This document shows, piece after piece, positions 51,748 to 58,863 of a DNA stretch of 64,000 nt. This DNA is from Euryarchaeota archaeon Ods02 (GTDB lineage: Archaea > Halobacteriota > Halobacteria > Halobacteriales > Halorutilaceae). Made by a program: the position numbers and the translations under genes. The DNA lies in assembly GCA_028751075.1 (NCBI GenBank), contig JAQZDA010000008.1:18333-82332 (forward strand), in the 5' to 3' direction. Each line of letters starts with the position of its first letter. Positions within the stretch are counted from its first letter, which is position 1. A model generated the notes under the pieces. The model made no database searches. It was given only the letters and a program-made list of their open reading frames with translations, and was not told the DNA's origin.

Positions 51748-51757
51748 GTTTAACTAC
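51748..51757 (+). promoter_or_regulatory. TATA box of the GNAT gene
   Basis: GTTTAACTAC is centred about 30 bases upstream of the TTG start at 51783, consistent with a leaderless transcript from a rare start codon. Confidence 0.5.
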
Positions 51758-51782
51758 GTCAGATGTGTAGCTTCCGCCAGAT

Positions 51783-52262
51783 TTGAAAGCCGAGTTCGAG
51801 TTCCTTGGTGGTAGACGGCTCCTGCTGTCTCACGAGGACTTCAGCTACGCGGGGAAGTTCCGGCTGCCGACGAAGAAAGCCGTCGCACGCGCGCCCGAAG
51901 GAGACGTGGTCGCGGCGCTGTCGTACGACGAAGACCGATGCAGGGACGCCGCACGCATCCGGTACCTCACCGTCCACAGAGACCATCAGAGGAACGGAAT
52001 CGCCCGCGACCTCGTCGAGTTCACGTCCGAGGGACTGCTGGAGAGCTACCCCGCCGTCCGGATATCCGTGAACAACCCCTACGCCTATGAATCCGTCAGG
52101 CGAGCGGGCTTCGGCTACACAGGCGAGTCAGGCCCTCAAGACGAGGTAGTTATGGAGCGACCCGCCACGGGAGCCAGCTACGAAGAAGGCCTGAAGAAGC
52201 TCCTCACCGCCGACACCCCCGACACACAACGTCGGTACATCGAACGCAAGCTCGGGGATTAG
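51783..52262 (+). CDS. GNAT-family N-acetyltransferase
   Basis: A 159-residue acetyltransferase. IRYLTVHRDHQRNGIARDLV is GNAT motif A with the acetyl-CoA pyrophosphate loop (Q-R-N-G-I-A), and ISVNNPYAYESVRRAGFGY is motif B. The start is a TTG at 51783, supported by the TATA box; no ATG lies before the fold. The substrate is unknown. It lies between secY and the tRNA that borders the mobile island. Confidence 0.82.
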   Translation: MKAEFEFLGGRRLLLSHEDFSYAGKFRLPTKKAVARAPEGDVVAALSYDEDRCRDAARIRYLTVHRDHQRNGIARDLVEFTSEGLLESYPAVRISVNNPYAYESVRRAGFGYTGESGPQDEVVMERPATGASYEEGLKKLLTADTPDTQRRYIERKLGD

Positions 52263-52267
52263 AAAGA

Positions 52268-52275
52268 CTTTATCA
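52268..52275 (+). promoter_or_regulatory. TATA box of the CAU-anticodon tRNA
   Basis: CTTTATCA is centred about 29 bases upstream of the tRNA 5' end at 52301. Confidence 0.5.
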
Positions 52276-52300
52276 GCCGCACCCGTAAACCCGCATACGC

Positions 52301-52375
52301 GGGCCCATAGCTCAGCCTGGTAAGAGCGCTCGGCTCATAACCGAGTGGTCGTCGGTTCAAATCCGACTGGGCCCA
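52301..52375 (+). tRNA. tRNA with CAU anticodon (Ile2 or elongator Met)
   Basis: A complete 75-base cloverleaf without CCA or intron. The acceptor pairs GGGCCCA with TGGGCCC, the anticodon arm is CTCGG-CTCATAA-CCGAG, the T arm is GTCGG-TTCAAAT-CCGAC, and the discriminator is A. The anticodon stem lacks the three G-C pairs of initiator tRNA. Haloarchaeal elongator tRNA-Met usually has an intron, so this intronless tRNA may be tRNA-Ile2, which reads AUA after the anticodon C is modified to agmatidine. An integrase gene follows about 150 bases downstream. Confidence 0.9.
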
Positions 52376-52524
52376 CATACAGAGCGTTATACACCGTTTC
52401 CCGTGTTCTCAGGCGTTCGATATAGCGGTAGACCCCTGTTTTCTCAATCGTGGCGAACCACAAAGCATCGCCCCGAGTTCTCAACCCACCCACATAAGGC
52501 CGTAACCTCAGGTGAAACCACAGG

Positions 52525-53382
52525 ATGACGTACGAACTAGAACTAGACCGAGCACTCGAAGAGTACAGGAGATACCTCGAAGTCAAACAAGGACTCCACG
52601 AAAAAACCGTGAACCAGCACGCCAGGATGGTGCGGAAGTACCTGGAGTTCGCTGAAGACATCGAACCCCCGACCAATCGGGCGTTGGACTTCAAGGAGAA
52701 GATGATGCAGGACGACCTCACCGCAGTCCACATCAACAACACCATGAAAGGACTCGAATACTACTACGACAGCCGCGACATCGACTTCGAGTTCACCGCG
52801 TTGAAACGAGCGCGGAAGATACCGGACCGCCTGACGAAGGCGGAGATCGAACAGCTACTCCGCGCCTGCAAGAAGTACCGTGACCATGCCATCGTCCTGA
52901 CCTTGGCGTCGACGGGTGTCCGTGCGAGCGAGCTCGTCAGCCTCGATGTAGGCGATATCAAACCCGCTGAGAATCTCGTGCTCGTCCGTGACGGCAAAGA
53001 CGGCAACGACGGATACACACGGATCAGCGACGACGCCCTACAGAGCATCGACAAGTACCTCGACACACGCGAAGGACGTGAAGGCCCCTTGTTCCTTACA
53101 CGGGGTGGCGGACGGTTCACCCGGCATGGCATCTACAGCCTGGTGAACAGGCTCGGCGACCGGGCGGGCCTGGAGAAGGTCAACATCAACATGTTCCGCC
53201 ACTACTTCGCCACCTCGCTCATCCGGAACGGCGCCGATATTGCCATAGTGAAGGAGTTGATGCGGCATAACAGCATCCGGTCGACGGAGCGGTATGTGAC
53301 GCCGAGCGAAGACACCCTCGACAGGGGATACGAGGACTACCGAGACCAAATCGGCACCATGCCGAGTTACGATATCGATTAA
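52525..53382 (+). CDS. Tyrosine recombinase / integrase, copy 1
   Basis: A 285-residue XerC/D-like integrase. A core-binding SAM-like domain (about 1-95, EYRRYLEVKQGLHEKTVNQH) precedes the catalytic domain. The catalytic residues are R133 (STGVRASEL), K158, R225, H248 (MRHNSIRST) and the nucleophile Y257. The His of the HxxR box is replaced by Asn (N222, in NMFRHYFAT). It follows the tRNA directly, as expected for an element integrated at its 3' end. It may still be active, since this His is sometimes varied. Confidence 0.9.
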   Translation: MTYELELDRALEEYRRYLEVKQGLHEKTVNQHARMVRKYLEFAEDIEPPTNRALDFKEKMMQDDLTAVHINNTMKGLEYYYDSRDIDFEFTALKRARKIPDRLTKAEIEQLLRACKKYRDHAIVLTLASTGVRASELVSLDVGDIKPAENLVLVRDGKDGNDGYTRISDDALQSIDKYLDTREGREGPLFLTRGGGRFTRHGIYSLVNRLGDRAGLEKVNINMFRHYFATSLIRNGADIAIVKELMRHNSIRSTERYVTPSEDTLDRGYEDYRDQIGTMPSYDID

Positions 53383-53398
53383 AAACCTTACCCCTCCC

Positions 53399-54052
53399 TT
53401 ACTCGTCTTCCTCTACTACCTCGATATAGTCGGGGTAGATGTTCTTCCGGCTGAGAATGCCTCGAGCCAGATCCTCTATATCCTGCTTTCGGAGGTGATG
53501 ACGGGGGCTAGAGCTGGGGCGGGAGATGGTGACTTGGTCGATGTCTAATCTGTCGAACACGTCGCGCTTCATCTTCCTGAGGTCTTCGAAGGTTACAGGG
53601 TTGTTGTCCTTTAGCCGGTCGAGTATCCCTTCGCCGTCGGGCGCTTTCTTTACTTCTACCTCTATATCTACATCGACGTCGCCTGGATGGCTGCCGTACG
53701 TGTATGTGTGATGACTGGATTCGCTGCCACCGAGTGCGTGTTCGAAGAATTCTTCGGCGTCCACCCCTCGCTCCCTTAGCCCTCGCCAGATGAACCGGAT
53801 GACGTCGGTTGCGCCCTGTTCGAATTCATTCCTTCCGTCACGCTCCTGGGGTAACTCCTCGAATATCTTTTGACGGTCTCTGTCTTCGAGCTCGCGGTCT
53901 ATGAGGTTGAAGTCCTTGATGGACTGGATGACGTGTTTCCTGACTCTGGACCGCATTGTGCGTTCGTGCTGGCTCTGAGGTTCGACATCGCTCTCCCCTC
54001 GTAGGAATTCTTTATCGGTCTTGCTGAGGGCTCCTCGCACATCACTGGCCAT
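53399..54052 (-). CDS. Unknown haloarchaeal mobile-element protein
   Basis: A 217-residue charged soluble protein on the strand opposite both integrases. The N-terminal part is helical (RVRKHVIQSIKDFNLIDREL, TDVIRFIWRGLRERGVDAEE). The C-terminal half is rich in Asp/Glu and has HPGDVDVDIEVEVKK and DLARGILSRKNIYPDYIEVV. I have no firm family; the layout resembles proteins often found near integrases in haloarchaeal proviruses. It is divergent from integrase copy 2 and could be a regulator of the element. Confidence 0.65.
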   Translation of the reverse strand: MASDVRGALSKTDKEFLRGESDVEPQSQHERTMRSRVRKHVIQSIKDFNLIDRELEDRDRQKIFEELPQERDGRNEFEQGATDVIRFIWRGLRERGVDAEEFFEHALGGSESSHHTYTYGSHPGDVDVDIEVEVKKAPDGEGILDRLKDNNPVTFEDLRKMKRDVFDRLDIDQVTISRPSSSPRHHLRKQDIEDLARGILSRKNIYPDYIEVVEEDE

Positions 54053-54115
54053 AACACATGCACGTATGCGAACGGCATATACGTAATGGTTTTACATACT
54101 ACCCGCGATACAACG

Positions 54116-54970
54116 ATGAAGAAAACCCGAAATCAAAATAATCACGACGACCACGATGACCTGCTCCAGAGGTTCCGCAGGTACCTCGAAGTCGACCAAG
54201 GCCTCTCGAGCAAAACCGCAGACAAACACCTCTATGCATTGGAGAGATACCTCAGGGAGTTCGGAGACGTCGAACCACAGAGGGAAGACGCGCTAGATAT
54301 GAAGGAGGCGTTGATGAACGAGGGGCTCTCGCACAGCCACATCAACGGCTCGATGAAGGCGCTGGAGTACTACTTCGACTTCCAGGACGAGGAGTTCGAG
54401 ACCGCTAAACTACCCCGGGAGTACAAGATCCCCGAAACCCTCAGCGACGAAGACGTCGACGCCCTCCTCGAAGCCTCCTCGTGTAAACGAGACCATGCCA
54501 TCCAGAAGCTCCTGCTGTCGACAGGCCTGAGGGCGAGCGAGGTATGCGCTCTCACCGTCGGAGACATCGATCTCGACAAGTGCGAGGTTACGAAACCCGC
54601 CGTCAAAGGCGGCAAGGAAGACACGGTCTTCCTCTCCGAAGGTGCCGCAGAAGCAGTTGAAGACTACCTCGACGAGCGCAACGATCCCGGCTCGGATGAG
54701 GCGTTTGCTCTGTCGGAGCAGGGTGGGGCGTTGACGCGGACGGGGTTGCTGCAGATGGTGAAGAGGACCGCCAGACGAGCGGACGTGGAGAAGAACGTCA
54801 CTGTCCATATGTACAGGCGGACGTACGCCACTCGGCTCCTGCGGAATGGCGCCGATCTGGTGACGGTGAAGGAGCTCCTCGGCCACGACAGCATCAAGTC
54901 GACCATGAGGTACCTCCGGCTGACCAAAGACGATCTTAAGGAGAATCATGCTGAATTCCTCGATTTCTAA
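54116..54970 (+). CDS. Tyrosine recombinase / integrase, copy 2
   Basis: A 284-residue integrase from the ATG at 54116; an upstream ATG at 54086 would add ten residues. The catalytic set is complete: R139 (STGLRASEV), K167 (VKGGKEDT), H231 and R234 (HMYRRTYAT), H257 (LLGHDSIKS) and Y266. The N-terminal core-binding domain (FRRYLEVDQGLSSKTADKHL) is like copy 1, and the two share layout throughout, which suggests an old duplication or two nested elements. Confidence 0.9.
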   Translation: MKKTRNQNNHDDHDDLLQRFRRYLEVDQGLSSKTADKHLYALERYLREFGDVEPQREDALDMKEALMNEGLSHSHINGSMKALEYYFDFQDEEFETAKLPREYKIPETLSDEDVDALLEASSCKRDHAIQKLLLSTGLRASEVCALTVGDIDLDKCEVTKPAVKGGKEDTVFLSEGAAEAVEDYLDERNDPGSDEAFALSEQGGALTRTGLLQMVKRTARRADVEKNVTVHMYRRTYATRLLRNGADLVTVKELLGHDSIKSTMRYLRLTKDDLKENHAEFLDF

Positions 54971-55010
54971 CTCCGTCTCGCCGGGGGTCGCGGTGGGGGT
55001 AGACCTGGGT

Positions 55011-55070
55011 TCTGAAGCGGGGTCTGAATCTCGGTCTGAAACGGGTTCTGAAACGGATGTTGAAGTTAAT
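55011..55070. repeat. Four to five 12-bp tandem repeats upstream of the coiled-coil operon
   Basis: Units TCTGAAGCGGGG, TCTGAATCTCGG, TCTGAAACGGGT and TCTGAAACGGAT run without gaps from 55011 to 55058, followed by a decayed unit (GTTGAAGTTAAT) to 55070. They end at the TATA element of the next operon. They look like iterons or operator repeats. A short reading frame runs through them, but it is Ser/Gly-repeat and not convincing. Confidence 0.7.
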
Positions 55071-55074
55071 AATT
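55062..55074 (+). promoter_or_regulatory. TATA box of the small-protein / coiled-coil operon
   Basis: GAAGTTAATAATTA is centred about 29 bases upstream of the ATG at 55098 and directly abuts the 12-bp repeats. Confidence 0.55.
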
Positions 55075-55097
55075 ACAGGGAAAATAGAGGGGAAACA

Positions 55098-55217
55098 ATG
55101 TGGAATATACGGCAAAAACCCGAAGAAGGCGAAGAGAAGTACGCTGAGCAGGTGATGCAGCGAGGGTACCGCCGGGTGCGAGCAATCAACGTAGGTCGAG
55201 GGAGGCGTGGAAGATGA
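55098..55217 (+). CDS. 39-residue basic protein of the island
   Basis: A short gene encoding a protein that starts MWNIRQKPEEGEEKYAEQVM and ends with the basic tail RAINVGRGRRGR. The tail suggests nucleic-acid binding. The ATG at 55098 is favoured by the TATA box. Its stop overlaps the start of the coiled-coil gene (ATGA), so the two are translated together. A longer reading from 54948 would include the repeat region. No family is known to me. Confidence 0.5.
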   Translation: MWNIRQKPEEGEEKYAEQVMQRGYRRVRAINVGRGRRGR

Positions 55218-55939
55218 CTCCTGAGCTACCGGAGGAGGCGGTTGGGAAAGACACTGAGGAGCAGATATCGGGGTTGCTGATGCTGGGGTGGCAAAAAAAC
55301 GAAATCAGGGAGGCGACAGATTCGTCGAAGGGACTACCCAATAAATACGACGATCGACTGTTAGACCCCAACTACTCGAACGTACGAGGTACGATCTCCC
55401 TCCCACCATGGGCCTACGAGAGAGTACGGGAAGTGATGTCGACCCTCCACCGCAGCAACATGGATTCTGAGACCATCAACAGGTACATAGAAGCCCTCAT
55501 ACCGCTCAGAGCTGTGGGGGTTGATCCGGAAGACGCCGGCGACGCAGTCGATATAATCCGACTAGTACTTCGTCTCTACGCTGAAGAAGAGGACAAACAC
55601 GATGTCGCAGAGATACTACTGGGGGTGCTGGAGACGGCGCACGAAAGCGAACATAACTTGGTGGATTTTATCGATCGAATTCAGGAGCTAGAAGACCGAA
55701 GGGACGAACTTGAGGCCCAAAATAAGAAACTAAAGCAGAGGAACCAGGCCCTCCAGAATGATCTCGAGGACAGAGAGCAACGACTTGAGCAGTTAGAGGA
55801 GGACATTGGCCTTCAGCAAGAAATAGCGGAAGCTACGGGTGCGGACGTACAGCCGGCGGACTTTGACGACAGATATCAAAAACAGGACGATGACGGACAG
55901 GGAGATGGAGGGATATCCGACTTAGTCGATAAGAGTTAG
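55214..55939 (+). CDS. Coiled-coil protein of unknown function
   Basis: A 241-residue soluble protein. The N-terminal part has ISLPPWAYERVREVMSTLHR followed by ETINRYIEALIPLRAVGVDP, which could be a DNA-binding or oligomerisation region. Residues about 140-205 form a strong coiled coil (IQELEDRRDELEAQNKKLKQ, EDREQRLEQLEEDIG). The C-terminal tail is acidic. It is the second gene of the repeat-controlled operon, 54 bases before the Mrr-like nuclease. Possible roles are plasmid-type partition or copy control, or regulation; none is shown. Confidence 0.65.
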   Translation: MTPELPEEAVGKDTEEQISGLLMLGWQKNEIREATDSSKGLPNKYDDRLLDPNYSNVRGTISLPPWAYERVREVMSTLHRSNMDSETINRYIEALIPLRAVGVDPEDAGDAVDIIRLVLRLYAEEEDKHDVAEILLGVLETAHESEHNLVDFIDRIQELEDRRDELEAQNKKLKQRNQALQNDLEDREQRLEQLEEDIGLQQEIAEATGADVQPADFDDRYQKQDDDGQGDGGISDLVDKS

Positions 55940-55993
55940 ACTGTGTCAAAATCCCCGGGTGTATTTGTTCTCCGGGTGTGTCGAATGTAGTTA

Positions 55994-57367
55994 ATGACGG
56001 ATGCGGAGATCCTCGACGACCTATCCGGGTTCGAGTTCGAGGACCTCATGGAGGACGTTTTCAGCAAACTCGGATACCATAACGTACGGCAGGACGACCG
56101 TGTGTCCGACGAAGGACGGGATATCCTGATGGAGGAGGATGTCGACGGTGAACGTCGGGCAGCTGTGGTTGAGTGCAAACACACGGGATTGGTCGGCCGA
56201 CCCGTGGTGCAGAAGCTGCACAGCGCCGTCGCTACTTTTGATTTCGATGGGCCGAAGCGCGGGATGGTCGTCACCAGCGGCCGATATTCGTCGCCAGCCA
56301 GGGAGTATGCGGAAGATCTCCGGCGGCGCGACGACCCTTACCCGATCGAGTTAATCGACGGAGACGACCTGCGGGAGATAGCCGACGAGATCGGACTCGA
56401 CCTTTTGAACGGGAGAATCGAAATAATATGCAACGACACCCTCTCTCCCGTCCACCCCTCTCAGGAAGTCGAGAAACCGGTCTACGAGGAGTTTGAAGAG
56501 ATAGACAACATCTCCACCGAGCAGCTACCCCGGCCTACCTCTGAGGCGGTGTTACGGCCTGTGGTGACTATCACTGCCGAAACTAACGCTACCTTCGAAA
56601 CCTCTGTCGGCGTTATCCACAGGGTCCACGAGGCCGACAGGTTCGTCGCTAGAGCGGAACGAGGCAGCCCTGAAGTTCTCTCTCAGGAAGTTGCGGAGCT
56701 CGTCGAAGGCAACAGGCATCAAATGGTCGAAATCGACGAAAATGAACTGGAGAGCTTGTTCGACGACTACAGGGTTCTTCGGTATGGTCAGACGGAGACG
56801 GAATACAAAGATTGGGCGGAGGAAACTCTGCGACGCAGGTACACTACCACGGTGAGGTATACCGGAGACAACAACGTTACCTATACCAAGGAATGCCAGC
56901 CAAACGAGTCCGATATCTCCGTCCAGGAGATAAACCCTGTTTACCTACCCGAAATCAAGCAGAACGTCTCTCTCGGCAAATACGACTACCCTCTGGAGTA
57001 TTATGCCGCCGGAGAGTCGCAGGTTACTACGGAAAACGGAATCCATGGATGCATCCAGTGCGATACCCAGGGTAAGGACTCTCTGTACACGTACTGCGGG
57101 AACTGTAGCAGCATCAACTGCCCCCAGCATATCAAAACCGAACGTCTCGAGAGGACTCCGGTGTGCACCGGGTGCGCTGTCATCGAGCGATTCGCGTTCA
57201 AGAAGAAGTATTTCTACGGCGAAGACAACCTCGAGAGCTTCAGGCAGCAGTACGAGGAGATGCCGGTACATCAGAAGGTAATGGAGAATAAACCCGGGCT
57301 CTTAGCCGCTGTAACGACGATTCTGATTATTGTATTTTCCCTCCTATACTACACCCGTATAATGTAG
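55994..57367 (+). CDS. Mrr-type restriction nuclease with Cys clusters and C-terminal membrane anchor
   Basis: A 457-residue protein. Residues 8-140 form an Mrr/REase_Mrr_cat domain with the PD-(D/E)xK active site: D43 (DEGRDI), E60-x-K62 (VVECKH) and Q73. A middle region (about 180-340) is unrecognised. Residues 353-394 hold Cys pairs C353/C356, C368/C371, C376 and C391/C394, probably binding zinc. Residues 436-453 (LLAAVTTILIIVFSLLYY) are a single transmembrane helix at the end. Mrr enzymes usually cut modified DNA and are soluble; a membrane-anchored, zinc-bearing form is unusual. TGTATTTG about 30 bases upstream may be its TATA box. Confidence 0.85.
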   Translation: MTDAEILDDLSGFEFEDLMEDVFSKLGYHNVRQDDRVSDEGRDILMEEDVDGERRAAVVECKHTGLVGRPVVQKLHSAVATFDFDGPKRGMVVTSGRYSSPAREYAEDLRRRDDPYPIELIDGDDLREIADEIGLDLLNGRIEIICNDTLSPVHPSQEVEKPVYEEFEEIDNISTEQLPRPTSEAVLRPVVTITAETNATFETSVGVIHRVHEADRFVARAERGSPEVLSQEVAELVEGNRHQMVEIDENELESLFDDYRVLRYGQTETEYKDWAEETLRRRYTTTVRYTGDNNVTYTKECQPNESDISVQEINPVYLPEIKQNVSLGKYDYPLEYYAAGESQVTTENGIHGCIQCDTQGKDSLYTYCGNCSSINCPQHIKTERLERTPVCTGCAVIERFAFKKKYFYGEDNLESFRQQYEEMPVHQKVMENKPGLLAAVTTILIIVFSLLYYTRIM

Positions 57368-57459
57368 TACGTTCACACCTACGTCGCTCCGAAAACAGTC
57401 GATAAGTATCCCGTACAAGCAGCAGATGTATTTTTAGAGAGCGGCTCTGAGGTAGACAT

Positions 57460-57650
57460 ATGAGAGTTCTATCTTGGAACGTCCAGGGTGCGTTTCCACC
57501 CCAGGGTTCGCCAGACCGTATCTCCAACCAGGTCGACTACATAACTGACATCGTGGACTCACCGGAAGTAGTGATGTTGAACGAGGTCTCATCCCGACGA
57601 CGAGAATTATGGCTGTCGTCGCAAAATGTTTCGAGACATAGAAACGCGGT
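57460..57650 (+). pseudogene. Truncated endonuclease/exonuclease/phosphatase-family gene
   Basis: The frame from the ATG at 57460 begins MRVLSWNVQGAFPPQG and continues with IVDSPEVVMLNEVSS, the first Asn and Glu metal-site motifs of the EEP (DNase I-like) fold. Homology-like sequence stops near residue 50; the frame then runs on as unrelated residues to about 57675. Normal EEP enzymes need about 250 residues, so this is an N-terminal stub left by a deletion or insertion. Confidence 0.6.
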
Positions 57651-57652
57651 AG

Positions 57653-57922
57653 ATCATCGTCGAACTGGCCTTTGAAGGCAACCTTCACATCGGTGCCGTC
57701 GATCTCTTCGTCAGTAACAAAGACGAAAAACGCGAGCAGCTGTTCCAGGACGACGACACCCTCGACCCCGAGGAGCTGAAGGACGGACGGCTGTACCAGC
57801 CCCTGACGAAGTTCCAGCTGACGGCCATGATGTATCATGCGGGCATTCTTACGGAGACCGGGGCGGAGCCTTCGAGGGTGGAGCCCAACGGTGATCCATG
57901 GAAACTCTCAGAAATGTTGTAG
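57653..57922 (+). pseudogene. C-terminal fragment of an unknown gene
   Basis: A stop-bounded frame without a start codon encodes about 89 residues with normal haloarchaeal composition (IGAVDLFVSNKDEKREQLFQ, then DDTLDPEELKDGRLYQPLT and FQLTAMMYHAGILTETGAEP) and ends at TAG 57920-57922. It looks like the end of a longer protein whose front is lost; it abuts the EEP stub. I do not recognise the family. Confidence 0.5.
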
Positions 57923-57948
57923 GCACTAGAAACAAGAAAAGTGTGTAG

Positions 57949-58854
57949 TTAGAGTATTTCTTCTCTAATAGTAGTTCGTGGTTTGTCAGGTACAGCATTC
58001 ATATCCAGGGCTGTTCTAACAAACCATTTCTTGAACAACGTATATTCCTCAGAATTATATACTGCATTTGATGAAACGGAGGAAAATTCCCCGTGACGGG
58101 CATAGTAAACCCCAAATTCCTCAATCTCTTGGAGTTCCCTAAACTCATCTTCGGCGGACTCAGATAGTTCTTCGTAGACTCCCTGATCGTGCAAACTCTG
58201 GTGTATATCAGCTAAAACCAGATAGCCAACCAACTGTCTCCAGTAACTAACTTTGAAGGTCTCATGCTTGGTCGCCTTTATGTCTATCAGGGTACCGTCA
58301 AGAATCACATCACAGTCTGCACCACCTACGAGTCGAGAACTGAATCCGAAGATTGGATTCAGGTAAGCTTCCTCGCCTGAGAAAACTCCGCTATCTGCCG
58401 CTAAGGTTATCAGCATCCTGAGGTCATCGATGTCATCTTGTTCGTATTTACCTAGGTTGTCGGGAAGAATCTTCGCCCTATAGATTACGTCTATTCGGGC
58501 AAGATCGATGGCAGATTCAATCAGCGAATTCGTTAATTCCCCCCTCTCTAGAAATTCATCTACCCTTTTTTCAGCGGTCTTCACCACCTGCTCGTACTCA
58601 TGGATGTCTGCTTCGGGTATCAACGTGGCAGCGCTTAAACCCGCATTAGCAACCCAGTCTTTGGTATATACCTCTGGCACCTCTCTCCTGAGCCAGAATC
58701 GTAGCAGGTAGTCAAAAGCCGTGCCAATAGTGCTGTAGTTGTCGGTCTGACATTCTGTTTTCAGGGGATTGGAGGCCCTCTGGCCTTCATTAGGAAAATT
58801 ATCATCTATCTTTTCACGGACCTCTGGGTTTGCTACGAAATCAGTTAATGACAT
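57949..58854 (-). CDS. RecB-like PD-(D/E)xK nuclease trailing the type I RM operon
   Basis: A 301-residue protein. GGADCDVILDGTLIDIKATK (177-196) holds the acidic motif (D180/D182) and D191-x-K193, and QLVGYL (207-212) matches the Q-x3-Y motif of RecB/Cas4-type nucleases. The N-terminal ~170 residues are helical, with no helicase. The gene starts nine bases after the hsdR stop on the same strand, so it is the fourth gene of the hsdM-hsdS-hsdR unit, with no counterpart in a standard type I system. Cleavage or repair of the DNA handled by HsdR is a guess. Confidence 0.72.
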   Translation of the reverse strand: MSLTDFVANPEVREKIDDNFPNEGQRASNPLKTECQTDNYSTIGTAFDYLLRFWLRREVPEVYTKDWVANAGLSAATLIPEADIHEYEQVVKTAEKRVDEFLERGELTNSLIESAIDLARIDVIYRAKILPDNLGKYEQDDIDDLRMLITLAADSGVFSGEEAYLNPIFGFSSRLVGGADCDVILDGTLIDIKATKHETFKVSYWRQLVGYLVLADIHQSLHDQGVYEELSESAEDEFRELQEIEEFGVYYARHGEFSSVSSNAVYNSEEYTLFKKWFVRTALDMNAVPDKPRTTIREEIL

Positions 58855-58863
58855 GTTCCCTGT

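Noticed and set aside
54948..55097. N-terminal extension of the 39-residue island protein through the 12-bp repeats
   Set aside because: It would read a Ser/Gly/Glu repeat from iteron-like DNA and pass through the TATA box.
57434..57838. Minus-strand frame over the pseudogene scar
   Set aside because: A middle part looks protein-like (VFVTDEEIDGTDVKVAFKGQ), but both ends are antisense to better plus-strand coding fragments; it is not convincing as a gene.
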